Part shown: positions 5,332 through 13,119 of the stretch, in pieces
Numbering within the stretch: the stretch's first letter is position 1
How the letters are laid out: each line of letters begins with the position of its first letter
Origin: DATEBA01 sp035288045
GTDB taxonomy: Bacteria; Actinomycetota; UBA4738; HRBIN12
Direction: 5' to 3'
DNA length: 18,928 nucleotides
Assembly (NCBI GenBank): GCA_035288045.1
Contig: DATEBA010000038.1
Span: forward strand, 1-18,928
Notes under the pieces: model-generated
Database searches by the model: none
Told to the model about the DNA's origin: nothing
The model's input: only the letters and a program-made list of their open reading frames with translations
Position numbers and translations under genes: made by a program

Positions 5332-6228
5332 GCCCCGAGCGTCGACGTCAGGCGGTCCATCGCCTGCAGGGTCGTTTCGGGGCCTCGGAGCGAAGAGCCT
5401 GCGTCGTCGTAGGCCAGCACCGTTCCTCCCAGCGTCACCGCAGAACCCTCGTTCCCGACGAGGAGCACCTGCGCAAGCGCCTGCGTGAGCTCTCCCGGCG
5501 CGACTCGCGTCTTGGCTACAAGAAGCAGCACGCGATCCTCCGCCGGGAGGGCTGGAAGGTGAACCGCAAGCACGTGCGCAGGATCTGGCGGGAAGAAGGA
5601 CTGCAGGGTACCGGCGCGCAAGAAGAGGCGCCGACGGGGGCGCCAGGCCCCCGGGCACGTGCAGGCGTCCCACCCCGACCACATCTGGGCGATGGACTTC
5701 CTGTTCGACGACATCTCAAGAGGACGAAGGATCAAGGTCCTGAACGTGACCGACGAGTTCACCCGCGAGTCCATAGCCGGCCAGGTGGCTCGATCGATCA
5801 CGGCCAGGGACACCGTGGCGGTGCTCCAAGGGATCGTCGGCACCCGCGGTGCACCGGCGAACATCCGTTGCGACAACGGGCCAGAATTCATCGCCCATGC
5901 GCTGCGGAGCTGGTGCGCGAGGAAGGGATCGAACACCCTCTACATCGAGCCCGGCTCACCATGGCAGAATCCGTAAGTGGAGTCCTACAACGACAAGATG
6001 AGAAGGGAGCTCCTGAACGGCGAGCTGATCGACTCCGTGCTGGAGGGCCAGGTGCTCCTCGATGACTGGCGCGAGGACTTCAACACCTGCCGTCCTCACC
6101 AGTCGCTCGGGTACCTCACGCCAGTGGAGTTCGCTCGCCGGTGGAGGATGCAGGACGAAGGTCGAGTCTCACAACGGGTGGACCGACGAGAGGGGCCCGG
6201 TCACCTTCGGCCGCCTCGATCAGCTTGA
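5325..6228 (+). pseudogene. IS3-family transposase OrfB, frameshifted and interrupted
   Basis: It starts in one frame (VGPERRRQAVHRLQGRFGAS, LGYKKQHAILRREGWKVNRK, RRIWREEGLQ). From about 5605 to 5660 it shifts to the frame of QASHPDHIWAMDFLFDDI. The catalytic core is recognisable: first Asp in AMDFLF, second in RCDNGPEF, and Glu in VESYN. TAA at 5974-5976 replaces the residue before VESYN, between the second Asp and the Glu. The C-terminus (FNTCRPHQSLGYLTPVEFA) is intact, but the frame then reads through the right terminal repeat to a stop at 6226-6228. The transposase cannot be made whole without a frameshift and a readthrough. Confidence 0.8.
6164..6184 (-). repeat. Right terminal inverted repeat of the IS3-family element
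   Basis: GAGTCTC-N6-GGTGGACC, the inverted counterpart of 5001-5021 (19 of 21 positions). Confidence 0.75.
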
Positions 6229-6415
6229 AGCACATGGCGAGCCCCGCCTGACGTGAGCCCGGTCCCTTGGTGACGTCGGTGCGCGCTCGCACCGGCGCGA
6301 ACGTCGACTCGATGGGGTTCGAGGTCCGCAGGTGGATCCAGTGCTGCACCGGGAAGTCGTAGAAGGCGAGCACCGCCTCCCGCTCCCTGGTGAGCTTGGC
6401 CACGGCCTTCGGCAT
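6185..6415 (-). pseudogene. IS256-family transposase, C-terminal fragment
   Basis: On the minus strand, PKAVAKLTREREAVLAFYDF, QHWIHLRTSNPIESTFAPVR and TKGPGSRQAGLAMCFKLIEA match the conserved C-terminus of IS256-type transposases, with the catalytic Glu probably in NPIES. Similarity fades upstream of about 6415. Downstream it stops at the right end of the IS3 element, so the last part of the gene is missing. It lies on the strand opposite to the N-terminal IS256 remnant at 3404-3780. The two are therefore either different copies or one copy split by inversion. Confidence 0.75.
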
Positions 6416-6834
6416 GCGGGCCAACGAGACCGCGCACGCCCAGAAGTGGCGGCGATCCGCGACCTGCCAGTAGTCGTCCTGTTCTGCATGAGCCCCACAA
6501 CCGTTCGCCTGAGCGAGTCGCCGGCGGGGAGATCCAGCCGCAGTTAGCCAGATCAACTCGTGGATAAAGTGCTACTCCCCGGACCGGGTCGGCCTCCTTC
6601 CCGACCACCTGTTCAAGGCAACGTCCTTCTTCGCAAGAACGTGCGCGGGGCGATCGTCGGCGCGGCAACTTGTGGTTTCGGTGTGCCCGCTGACTGGAGT
6701 CCCCGACTGCCCCGCCCAACAGCATGCGATGGTGTCCGGACCGAAAGGACCACGGGGCGGATCCGGTCTGTTGTGCGGCCTCACGCGAGAGGCCAAGGGT
6801 TTCTGAAGCGCCGCCGGAGTCCAGAGCACGAGAG
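6416..6834. other. Stretch without a recognisable gene
   Basis: I see no gene, RNA or clear repeat in these 419 bases. Reading frames on both strands are low in conserved motifs and arginine/proline-rich, as in shadow frames of GC-rich DNA. It is probably decayed mobile-element DNA joining the accessory region to the intact core genes. Confidence 0.5.
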
Positions 6835-7071
6835 CTACAAGTGCACGACGGGACAGGTGAGCGTGCGCGTGATGCCCTCGACCGCCTGTATCTTCGCCAC
6901 CACGAGCTTACCGAGCTCGTCGACGTTCTTCGCCTCGGCACGCGCGATCACATCGTAGGGGCCGGTCACGTCCTCGGCCTCGGTCACGCCCTTCGTCTCG
7001 CGGATCGCCTTCGCGACCTGCGCGGCCTTGCCCACCTCGGTCTGTATCAGGATGTACGCCTGGACCGTCAT
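6835..7071 (-). CDS. Stand-alone AsnC/Lrp ligand-binding (RAM) domain protein
   Basis: A 78-residue protein with the beta-alpha-beta-beta-alpha-beta pattern of the AsnC_trans_reg domain: MTVQAYILIQTEVGKAAQVA, then VTEAEDVTGPYDVIARAEAK, then VVAKIQAVEGITRTLTCPVV. It lacks the DNA-binding helix-turn-helix of full Lrp/AsnC regulators, and its length is that of the domain alone. Stand-alone forms assemble as dimers or octamers and bind amino acids or related effectors; what this one senses is unknown. GGAGGT (complement of 7075-7080) precedes the ATG with ideal spacing. It is divergent from the phosphoribosyltransferase at 7190. Base use and intactness match the core genes rather than the decayed region on its other side. 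Confidence 0.85.
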   Translation of the reverse strand: MTVQAYILIQTEVGKAAQVAKAIRETKGVTEAEDVTGPYDVIARAEAKNVDELGKLVVAKIQAVEGITRTLTCPVVHL

Positions 7072-7189
7072 GGCACCTCCCCACGTCCCGTGCCGAGGAT
7101 GCTAGCCATCAACCGCTTCCCGCCGCAACGTGAGAAAGCGCGCGGACCTCCGAGCGGCGATAATCAAGGCGAAGGTGCCCGGTCGCAGC

Positions 7190-7861
7190 GTGAGATGGAG
7201 GTGGCCGACGGACGGTCCGGCGCTGTTCGAGGACCGACGGCAGGCGGGTGAGCGCCTGGCCGCGGCGCTTCACGGCACGGTCGGGCCGGATGCCGTCGTG
7301 CTCGGGATCCCGCGCGGCGGTGTGATCGTCGCGGAAGCGGTCGCCGACGCGCTCGGTCTCCCGCTGGATGTCGTCGTGCCGCGCAAGATCGGAGCTCCGG
7401 GGAACCCAGAGCTCGGACTGGGGGCGATCGCGCCGGGGGTTCGCGTGCTGGACCTCGACATCATCGAGCGTCTCCACGTCGGTGAAGACTACCTGGAGGA
7501 CGAGATCGAAGCGGAGGAGCAGGAGATCGCCCGACGGGAGCAGGTCTATCGTGCAGGGCGGCCGCCGGTCGACCTGGGCGGCCGGACCGCTGTCGTCGTC
7601 GACGATGGCGTGGCGACCGGTGGGACCGCGATCGCGGCGCTCCGCTGGGCACGCGATCGCGGAGCCAGCAGGGTCATCCTCGCCGCGCCGGTTGCTCCGC
7701 CTGGGGGACTCCCGCGTCTGGCCAAGGAGGCCGACGAGGTCGTGGTCTGCGAGACCCCCGAGCCCTTCGTCGCGGTGGGGGTGTGGTACCGGCGGTTCGA
7801 GCAGACCCCCGACGTCGAGGTCGTTGAGGCCCTCTCGCGATCGGCCGGCAGGACCGCATGA
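7190..7861 (+). CDS. Phosphoribosyltransferase family protein
   Basis: A type I phosphoribosyltransferase domain of about 223 residues. FEDRRQAGERLAAAL begins the conserved part. VLGIPRGGVIVAEAVADALG forms the first strand-loop-helix, and DVVVPRKIGAPGNPELGLGA follows. AVVVDDGVATGGTA is the 13-residue PRPP-binding loop. This subgroup is often annotated as a generic phosphoribosyltransferase; its substrate base is not predictable here. The long insert DYLEDEIEAEEQEIARREQV between the hood and the PRPP loop is typical of the group. The frame opens at GTG 7130, but the residues before 7190 look like non-conserved leader, so I prefer GTG 7190; GTG 7130 remains possible. It overlaps the next gene by four bases (ATGA). 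Confidence 0.8.
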   Translation: MRWRWPTDGPALFEDRRQAGERLAAALHGTVGPDAVVLGIPRGGVIVAEAVADALGLPLDVVVPRKIGAPGNPELGLGAIAPGVRVLDLDIIERLHVGEDYLEDEIEAEEQEIARREQVYRAGRPPVDLGGRTAVVVDDGVATGGTAIAALRWARDRGASRVILAAPVAPPGGLPRLAKEADEVVVCETPEPFVAVGVWYRRFEQTPDVEVVEALSRSAGRTA

Positions 7862-8172
7862 GGTACGCGGAGCTGACGATTGCCACACTCCTGGCGCTGG
7901 GCGGCGTGCGGGCGCTCCTAGGGTCCCTGCGGGAGCGGTTCGAGGCCGCTGACGTGGGCGATCACCTGCTCTACGCCTTGTACGTGACCGGACACGTCGG
8001 GATCTGGTTCGGGTTCGCCGGCCTGTTCGCGATCGTCGCCTCAATACACGTCGAGGGCCGGGCGCTGATCGACGAGTTCCGGCGCTACCGCTGGTACTTC
8101 ATGGTGCCGCTCGTGCTCGGCGCGATGCAGTTCGTCGGCGGGCAGCTGCTCGCCCGCCGCTCCCCGCGCTAG
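7858..8172 (+). CDS. Small membrane protein, three predicted transmembrane segments
   Basis: A 104-residue protein with hydrophobic segments at about 5-22 (ELTIATLLALGGVRALLG), 38-64 (LLYALYVTGHVGIWFGFAGL onward) and 82-98 (YFMVPLVLGAMQFVGGQLL). Loops are rich in Arg and Asp/Glu, and the C-terminus is basic. I do not recognise the family. The start ATG overlaps the stop of the phosphoribosyltransferase gene (ATGA at 7858-7861), which suggests translational coupling and a shared role or control. Its stop overlaps the stop of the convergent PEP carboxykinase gene (8169-8172). Confidence 0.7.
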   Translation: MRYAELTIATLLALGGVRALLGSLRERFEAADVGDHLLYALYVTGHVGIWFGFAGLFAIVASIHVEGRALIDEFRRYRWYFMVPLVLGAMQFVGGQLLARRSPR

Positions 8173-9686
8173 CCGACCGCGGCCACGATCCCGGGGGTGA
8201 GCTCCGGGAACTGCTCGAGGTGCGCGCGCCGCTCCGCCTTGAACCGCTCGACGAAGTCCCGATACTCGTCGCCTCTACCCAGCCGCTCATAGAGGCGGCG
8301 CGGCTGTAGCAGCTCGGGATCTTCCACATCCGGCACGTCCGAGGCAACCAGGTAGCCGAAGTCTGGGTCCTCGTCCCAGCCGATCGTGTCCTCGGCGATC
8401 GCCTCTACGATCGCAGATGAGTGCGGGATCTTCACCTTCTTCGAGCGCTCGTCGTCCTCCTTTCCGCCGACGCGCCCCGTGTTCATCAGGAACATCTCGA
8501 TCGGGTGAGAGGCCAGGAGCTCGAGGATCCGGTTGCCTTGCAGTCCGTGGGGCATAGGGAAGAACGGGTTGGTTCCGGGCACGCGGAGGAACTTGCCCTC
8601 CTCGGCCTTGCCCCCGGCCGAGGTTCCGGTCGTCTCGCCGAGCATGAAGTAGGCAGCCGCCTGCTCTTGGTCGAGCTTGGCGACCCCCGGGATGATGTTC
8701 TCGTTCCAGTTGAGGATCAGCAGGTAGTCGACGGTGCCGACCTGCGTCGCGTCGCGGAAGCGGCCTAGATCGGCCATCCGGAACACCGCGCGCCCGTTCT
8801 TCGTGTACGAGGTCTCGAAGAAGTTCACCTTGCCAGCGTCGTCCTGATAGACGTTCTCCAGGTAGGCGGAGGGCTGCGTAACCGCGTTGTAGATGTTCGG
8901 CTCGAAGTCCGGGTCGAGCGAGAAGGTCTTCGCGAAGCAGCCGTTCTCGGTGCCGTACACGCGTCCGCCGGGCATGAGGGCGACGAAGTCGTCCTGCACG
9001 GGGAGCGATTCGTTCTGGGTCGTGAAGGTCGTCGTCGTCTTGCCGGTGCCCGAGAGGCCGATGATGAGGAAGACCTTCTCGCCGGCCGGCGTGGGTATCA
9101 CCTTGCAGCCGGCGTGGAGGCCGAGGCCGCCGCGGCCGAAGACGATCGTGTTCCACATCCGCAGGCCTCCCTTCTTCGACTCCCCGAAGTAGTCGGAGTT
9201 GAGGACCCGCGTGACACCGTTCTCGAGGTCGACGGCGATGAGCCGGTCGTCCGGGTAACCCGGCGCGGGGAGGTTGGGCGTGTAGATGACCTGGACCTCC
9301 GGCTCGCCACCGTCGCGGGGGAAGTACAGCTTCTGCTGCATCCCGGCGACGTTGGCGTTGGCCTTCTCGATCGTGAGACGGGCAGCGGTGCGGAAGCTGG
9401 GGTCGTTCCCGATGTAGCCGTCGATCACGACGAGATCGTGCTCGGCCAGGTACTCGTCCTGCACCCTCGCGATGCGTTCGAGCTCAGCCCGGGGGATCGC
9501 CTTGCCGCTGGTCGTGGAGGGGTCGTCGGTGACCACGAACGTGCTCGCCGATGAGCGCGAAGTCACTCGCGTCTGGACGTTAGCGTTGTCGTACTCGGTG
9601 ACGCGGCAAAGCGGCATCTCCTCGGTGAACTTCCGCAGCTCCTCCGGGGAGGGGTTGTCGTAGACCGTGCTCTCGTGCGACTGCAA
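8169..9686 (-). CDS. pckA: Phosphoenolpyruvate carboxykinase, ATP-type, divergent
   Basis: A 505-residue protein of the ATP-dependent PEP carboxykinase family, which interconverts oxaloacetate plus ATP with PEP plus CO2 plus ADP. Landmarks seen are R44 in SRSSAS (equivalent to the GRSPKD arginine), ESKKGGLRMWN (Lys171/172), His191 in LHAGC, P-loop GLSGTGKTT at 210-218, the metal-site DD at 232-233, and NGCFAKT at 248-254. Two regions are unlike the E. coli type enzyme. The NTRVSYP segment with its phosphate-binding Arg is replaced by FFETSYTKNGRAVF. The segment after GETTGTSAGG has a distinct run (KFLRVPGTNPFFPMP). The substrate or nucleotide preference may differ. The start is TTG, supported by AAGGAG six bases upstream. 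It is divergent from thiL. Confidence 0.83.
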   Translation of the reverse strand: MQSHESTVYDNPSPEELRKFTEEMPLCRVTEYDNANVQTRVTSRSSASTFVVTDDPSTTSGKAIPRAELERIARVQDEYLAEHDLVVIDGYIGNDPSFRTAARLTIEKANANVAGMQQKLYFPRDGGEPEVQVIYTPNLPAPGYPDDRLIAVDLENGVTRVLNSDYFGESKKGGLRMWNTIVFGRGGLGLHAGCKVIPTPAGEKVFLIIGLSGTGKTTTTFTTQNESLPVQDDFVALMPGGRVYGTENGCFAKTFSLDPDFEPNIYNAVTQPSAYLENVYQDDAGKVNFFETSYTKNGRAVFRMADLGRFRDATQVGTVDYLLILNWNENIIPGVAKLDQEQAAAYFMLGETTGTSAGGKAEEGKFLRVPGTNPFFPMPHGLQGNRILELLASHPIEMFLMNTGRVGGKEDDERSKKVKIPHSSAIVEAIAEDTIGWDEDPDFGYLVASDVPDVEDPELLQPRRLYERLGRGDEYRDFVERFKAERRAHLEQFPELTPGIVAAVG

Positions 9687-9723
9687 CGGGGTCTCCTTCG
9701 GGAGAACGGGCGTGCTCGGTAGG

Positions 9724-9738
9724 CGCTAGATTCTAGCG
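9724..9738. promoter_or_regulatory. Perfect palindrome overlapping a possible pckA -10 element
   Basis: CGCTAGA-T-TCTAGCG, seven-base arms around one base, between the divergent pckA and thiL genes. On the minus strand it contains TAGAAT (complement of 9730-9735), a plausible -10 hexamer about 37 bases plus the start offset before the TTG. No good -35 is seen. A dimeric regulator binding here would control pckA and perhaps thiL. Confidence 0.4.
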
Positions 9739-9806
9739 GAAGCGGCGGCGCTGCCCGGGGCCGCCGACCTGGGCCAACGGGGCCGATCGCCCTGTACGGA
9801 AACGTT

Positions 9807-10760
9807 ATGGAACTGACTGAGGACGAGCTCGTCGCGGCCATCCGCAAGCTGCTCTCGGGGACCCTTCCCGGGGTCGAGGTCGGCGTGGGCGACGACGCGG
9901 CCGTCCTCGAACACGGGAGCGGCTCGGTGGTGGTCTGCGCCGACATGCTGGTGGAGAACGTGCACTTCGAGCGGGCGTGGACGTCGGCGCGCGACCTCGG
10001 GGCGAAGGCGATCGTCGTGAACGTGTCGGATCTCGCTGCGATGGCGGCGGGCCCCCGCGCGGCGGTCGTTTCTCTGGGGTTGCCGCCCGACGTGGGCGCC
10101 GGCTGGGTGATGGAGCTTTACGGGGGGATGCTGGAGGCGTGCGACGAGTACGCTCTCGCGCTCGTCGGCGGTGACCTGTCGCGTGCCGACGGCATCGTCG
10201 TCTCGGTTGCCGTGACCGGCGAGGTAGCACCCGGGCGCGCGGTGCTCCGCTCGGGTGCTCGCCCCGGCGACCGTATCGTGGTGACCGGGTCGCTCGGAGC
10301 CGCCGCCGCTGGTCTTCGCATCGCGCGCTCGGGCCGGATCGGCGGCGAGCGCGACCGCGCGCTCCTTCATGCGCTCCTCCGTCCGGTGGCGCGGGTCGGG
10401 GAGGCGCAGGTGCTGGCCGCCTGTGGGGCCACGGCGATGATCGACGTGTCCGACGGGCTCGCTAAGGACCTCTCCAGGCTCTGCCTGGAGAGCGGCGTCG
10501 GCGCGCGGGTGGGTGCTTCCGACGTTCCCGTGGCTGAGGGCGCGACGTCGGAGGAGGCACTCACGGGCGGCGATGACTACGAGCTTCTCGCGACGCTCCC
10601 TTCGGACGCGTTCGATGCGGCCGCCGGAGCGCTCCGCGAGCGGTTCGGCGTGACGCTCACCGACGTGGGCGACGTCAGCGAGGGGGCCGGGCTGGTAGCT
10701 GTCGACGTCGACGGCAACGAGCGGCCGCTGGAGCCCAGGGGGTGGGACCACTTTGCCTAG
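9807..10760 (+). CDS. thiL: Thiamine-monophosphate kinase
   Basis: A 317-residue ThiL, which phosphorylates thiamine monophosphate to the diphosphate cofactor with ATP. Motifs in order are VGVGDDAAVLE (about 24-34), ADMLVENVHF, AKAIVVNVSDLAAMAAGPRA, LVGGDLSRADG, GRPGDRIVVTG-like (RPGDRIVVTGSLG), MIDVSDGLAKDLSRL, and GGDDYELLATLP. The aspartates that bind Mg-ATP in this PurM-like fold are all present, and the length is normal. The ATG at 9807 fits the usual N-terminus (ELTEDELVAAIRKLL). It overlaps thiD by eight bases and is the first gene of a three-gene run. Confidence 0.93.
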   Translation: MELTEDELVAAIRKLLSGTLPGVEVGVGDDAAVLEHGSGSVVVCADMLVENVHFERAWTSARDLGAKAIVVNVSDLAAMAAGPRAAVVSLGLPPDVGAGWVMELYGGMLEACDEYALALVGGDLSRADGIVVSVAVTGEVAPGRAVLRSGARPGDRIVVTGSLGAAAAGLRIARSGRIGGERDRALLHALLRPVARVGEAQVLAACGATAMIDVSDGLAKDLSRLCLESGVGARVGASDVPVAEGATSEEALTGGDDYELLATLPSDAFDAAAGALRERFGVTLTDVGDVSEGAGLVAVDVDGNERPLEPRGWDHFA

Positions 10761-11547
10761 ACCGAGAGCGCTCTCGATCGCCGGGTCCGACTCGGGGGGC
10801 GGTGCCGGGATCCAGGCGGACCTCAAGACCTTCAGTGCGCTCGGCGTCTACGGGATGACGGCGATCACGGCCGTCACGATCCAGAACACCAAGGGCGTGT
10901 CCGGATACGAGGCGCTGTCTCCCCGGACCGTCGGCGACCAGATCCGAGCGGTTGCCACCGACATCGGCATCGACGCCGCGAAAACGGGGATGCTCGCGTC
11001 CGCTCCCATCGTGGAGGCGGTCGCCGAGGCCGTCCGCGACACCGGCGTCCCAAATCTCGTCGTCGACCCCGTCTTCACTTCCAAGCATGGCCACCCGCTG
11101 CTCGCCGCGGACGCGGTCGAGGCGCTGAAGGCGAGACTTCTGCCGCTCGCCACTCTCGTCACGCCGAACCTGCACGAGGCGAGTGGGCTCGTCGGGTTCG
11201 CGGTGGACTCGAGCGAGGCGATGAAGCTCGCGGCCGAGGCGATAAGTGCCCTCGGGCCGCGCGCTGTCCTGGTCAAGGGCGGTCACCTCGGGGACACCGA
11301 CCGCGCCAACGACGTGTTCTTCGACGGCGAGCGGACGGAGTGGATTGGGGCCGAGCGCGTCCACACTCGCCATACCCACGGCACCGGGTGCACCCTGTCG
11401 GCTGCGATCGCGGCGCACCTGGCCCAGGGCGAGGAGCTGCTCGAGGCAGTTCGCGCGGGCAAGGCCTTCGTCACCGAGGCGATCCGCCACGCGCTCGCGA
11501 TCGGCCAAGGCATCGGCCCGGTCGACCAGCTCTGGTCGATCCGGTGA
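10753..11547 (+). CDS. thiD: Hydroxymethylpyrimidine/phosphomethylpyrimidine kinase
   Basis: A 264-residue ribokinase-fold enzyme that phosphorylates HMP and HMP-P in thiamine pyrimidine synthesis. Diagnostic parts are ALSIAGSDSGGGAGIQADLK (5-24), AITAVTIQNTKGV, KTGMLAS, VVDPVFTSKHGHPLL, VTPNLHEA, LVKGGHLG and THGTGCTLSAA with the anion-hole and catalytic Cys. It starts with TTG at 10753 inside the end of thiL, preceded by a G-rich site (GGGGGTGGGA), so translation is probably coupled to thiL. Its own stop overlaps the GTG of the next gene. Two thiamine genes in a row support a salvage or late-pathway operon; thiC and thiE are not in the window. Confidence 0.92.
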   Translation: MPRPRALSIAGSDSGGGAGIQADLKTFSALGVYGMTAITAVTIQNTKGVSGYEALSPRTVGDQIRAVATDIGIDAAKTGMLASAPIVEAVAEAVRDTGVPNLVVDPVFTSKHGHPLLAADAVEALKARLLPLATLVTPNLHEASGLVGFAVDSSEAMKLAAEAISALGPRAVLVKGGHLGDTDRANDVFFDGERTEWIGAERVHTRHTHGTGCTLSAAIAAHLAQGEELLEAVRAGKAFVTEAIRHALAIGQGIGPVDQLWSIR

Positions 11548-12494
11548 GGTACCGCAAGCTCGGTCGCACCGGGTTGGAGATCTCCGAGATCTCCCTGGGA
11601 TCCTGGCTCACGTTCGGCGGGTCGGTGGACGAGCAGCGGTCGATCGAGCTGATACGGCGCGCGTTCGATCTCGGCGTGAACTTCTTCGACACCGCGAACG
11701 TGTACTCGAGCGGCCGAGCCGAGGAGGTCGTGGGCAAGGCTCTTGCTCCGCTGCCGCGAGACCGGGTCGTCGTCGGCACGAAGCTGTTCTTCCCGGTAGG
11801 GCCCGAACCGGAGGACCAGGGGCTCTCGCGCGCCGCGATAGCCAAGCAGTCGGAGGCGAGCCTACGCAGGCTGAGCCTGGACGTGATCGATCTCTACCAG
11901 TGCCATCGCTACGACCAGGCGACGCCGCTCGAGGAAACGTGTCGCGCGATGGACGACCTGGTCCGGGCAGGCAAGATCCTGCACTGGGGGGTGTCGGAGT
12001 GGACCGCCGAGCAGATCGTGGCCGCAGTCACGCTCTGCGAGCGCGAGGGGCTGGCGCCGCCGGCGACCGACCAGCCGCGCTACTCGATGCTCGAGCCGGA
12101 GGCGGAGAGCGATGGCGTGCTCGAGACCTGCGCGCGGCTGGAGCTGGGAGTGGTGGTCTTCTCGCCGCTCGCCCAGGGCGTGCTCACGGGGAAGTACGCG
12201 AGCGCAAGCCCTGTCCCGCCCGACTCGCGAGCCGCCGACCCGGCAGGGAGGATGTTCATTGAGAGGTTCCTGAACGAGGACGTATACGCCCGCGTGGATC
12301 GGCTGCGCCCGGTCGCGATCGTTCTCGGCGTCACGATCGCGCAGCTCGCGCTCGCCTGGATCCTCCGCCGCCCCGAGGTGACGAGCGCGATCGTCGGCGC
12401 AACGAGCATCGCGCAGCTCGAGGAGAACGCCGGTGGGTCGAGCCCGGACCTGGATCCCGATACGGTTGAGGAGATAGGCGCGGCGCTCAGCTGA
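11544..12494 (+). CDS. Aldo/keto reductase
   Basis: A 316-residue NADPH-dependent oxidoreductase of the AKR superfamily, close to the YghZ/Kv-beta-like group by pattern. It begins VRYRKLGRTGLEISEISLGS. The catalytic set is Asp and Tyr in FFDTANVYSSGRAE, Lys in VVVGTKLFF, and His in LYQCHRYD. The C-terminal cofactor part is ALAWILRRPEVTSAIVGATS. The frame is open much further upstream, but those codons are the shadow of thiD. GTG 11544, overlapping the thiD stop (GTGA), fits the family start exactly. Substrate is unknown; linkage to thiL-thiD may be only transcriptional. It converges with the next gene, their stops overlapping within 12487-12494. Confidence 0.88.
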   Translation: MRYRKLGRTGLEISEISLGSWLTFGGSVDEQRSIELIRRAFDLGVNFFDTANVYSSGRAEEVVGKALAPLPRDRVVVGTKLFFPVGPEPEDQGLSRAAIAKQSEASLRRLSLDVIDLYQCHRYDQATPLEETCRAMDDLVRAGKILHWGVSEWTAEQIVAAVTLCEREGLAPPATDQPRYSMLEPEAESDGVLETCARLELGVVVFSPLAQGVLTGKYASASPVPPDSRAADPAGRMFIERFLNEDVYARVDRLRPVAIVLGVTIAQLALAWILRRPEVTSAIVGATSIAQLEENAGGSSPDLDPDTVEEIGAALS

Positions 12495-13005
12495 CGGCCA
12501 GGGTGCCTCCGTTGGGCGCGCGATCGCGGCAGCCCTCGGAGCATCCGCCGGTCTTGGTCTTGAAGCGGCTCTTCACGGTGATCCGGACCAGGCCCTCTGG
12601 GTTCGGGGGCGAGTCGCCCGGGACCCTCACCCTGAGCGTGTGACCGTCGGGGTGTCTCACCCGGAGCTCCTCAAGGACGAGGAAGTCCATGATGAGCTTG
12701 CCCTGCCTGATGGAGTAGATGAAGCCCGTGTACTCGAACTCCTTGTCCTTGTCGACGTTGAAGTAGACCCAGACGCGGTTCCTGTGCTTCCGGTTGAGCA
12801 GGCTCTTGGCCCAGTTCTCGTAGGTCTCTATCTTGATGCGCAGGGGCCCGTCCGAGTTCTTCTTGTTACCGACCACGAGCGATAGGTCGAGCTTGCCCTT
12901 CACGTCGTCGGGGTCGGCGAGCTCCTCGGCAGACGCCGGCGACGCCAGCGCGACGGCGACGATGAAGGCGACGATGAAGGCGACGATAGGCATGGAACGT
13001 CTCAC
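12487..13005 (-). CDS. Secreted protein, tandem paralogue A
   Basis: A 172-residue protein with a signal peptide (MRRSMPIVAFIVAFIVAVAL, ending ASPASAEE). The mature part is beta-rich: LDLSLVVGNKKNSDGPLRIK, NRVWVYFNVDKDKEFEYTGF and RVRHPDGHTLRVRVPGDSPP. It ends with a conserved tail TGGCSEGCRDRAPNGGTLAVS-like (GGCSEGCRDRAPNGG) with two Cys that could pair. I do not recognise the family. It is about half identical to its upstream neighbour at 13120-13635. The GTG start at 13005 has AAGGAGG six bases upstream, and the ATG four codons later is less well placed. It has its own promoter, duplicated from that of the paralogue. Confidence 0.8.
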   Translation of the reverse strand: MRRSMPIVAFIVAFIVAVALASPASAEELADPDDVKGKLDLSLVVGNKKNSDGPLRIKIETYENWAKSLLNRKHRNRVWVYFNVDKDKEFEYTGFIYSIRQGKLIMDFLVLEELRVRHPDGHTLRVRVPGDSPPNPEGLVRITVKSRFKTKTGGCSEGCRDRAPNGGTLAVS

Positions 13006-13035
13006 GGCAGGCCTCCTTGGGTTTGACTTGCGCGG

Positions 13036-13064
13036 AGCCTACGCGGCCGCGGGGTCCAGGACAA
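13036..13064 (-). promoter_or_regulatory. Promoter of paralogue A
   Basis: On the minus strand, TTGTCC (complement of 13059-13064) and TAGGCT (complement of 13036-13041) are separated by 17 bases. The same two hexamers and spacing occur before paralogue B, while the spacer differs. The leader would be about 23 bases. Confidence 0.6.
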
Positions 13065-13119
13065 ACGCGGCTTGGGCGCCCGCCAGCACGAGATCCCGTG
13101 TCGATCTGGGCGGCCCCGG

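Larger units (their letters stand above)
5001..6184 (+). mobile_element. Decayed IS3-family insertion sequence
   Basis: Ends are GGTCCACCTGATG-TGAGACTC at 5001-5021 and its reverse complement form at 6164-6184, matching at 19 of 21 positions. Inside are an orfA/orfB pair of IS3 type. No flanking target duplication is visible (left flank ACT, right flank GAC). Its right end abuts an IS256-type transposase fragment on the opposite strand, so it may have inserted into that gene. Length is 1184 bp, within the IS3 range. Confidence 0.8.

Noticed and set aside
5158..5976. Programmed stop-codon readthrough in the IS3 transposase
   Set aside because: OrfB also has an out-of-place frameshift, so ordinary decay is the simpler explanation.
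11340..11543. N-terminal extension of the aldo/keto reductase
   Set aside because: The extension is a shadow of thiD, and the family sequence begins at GTG 11544.
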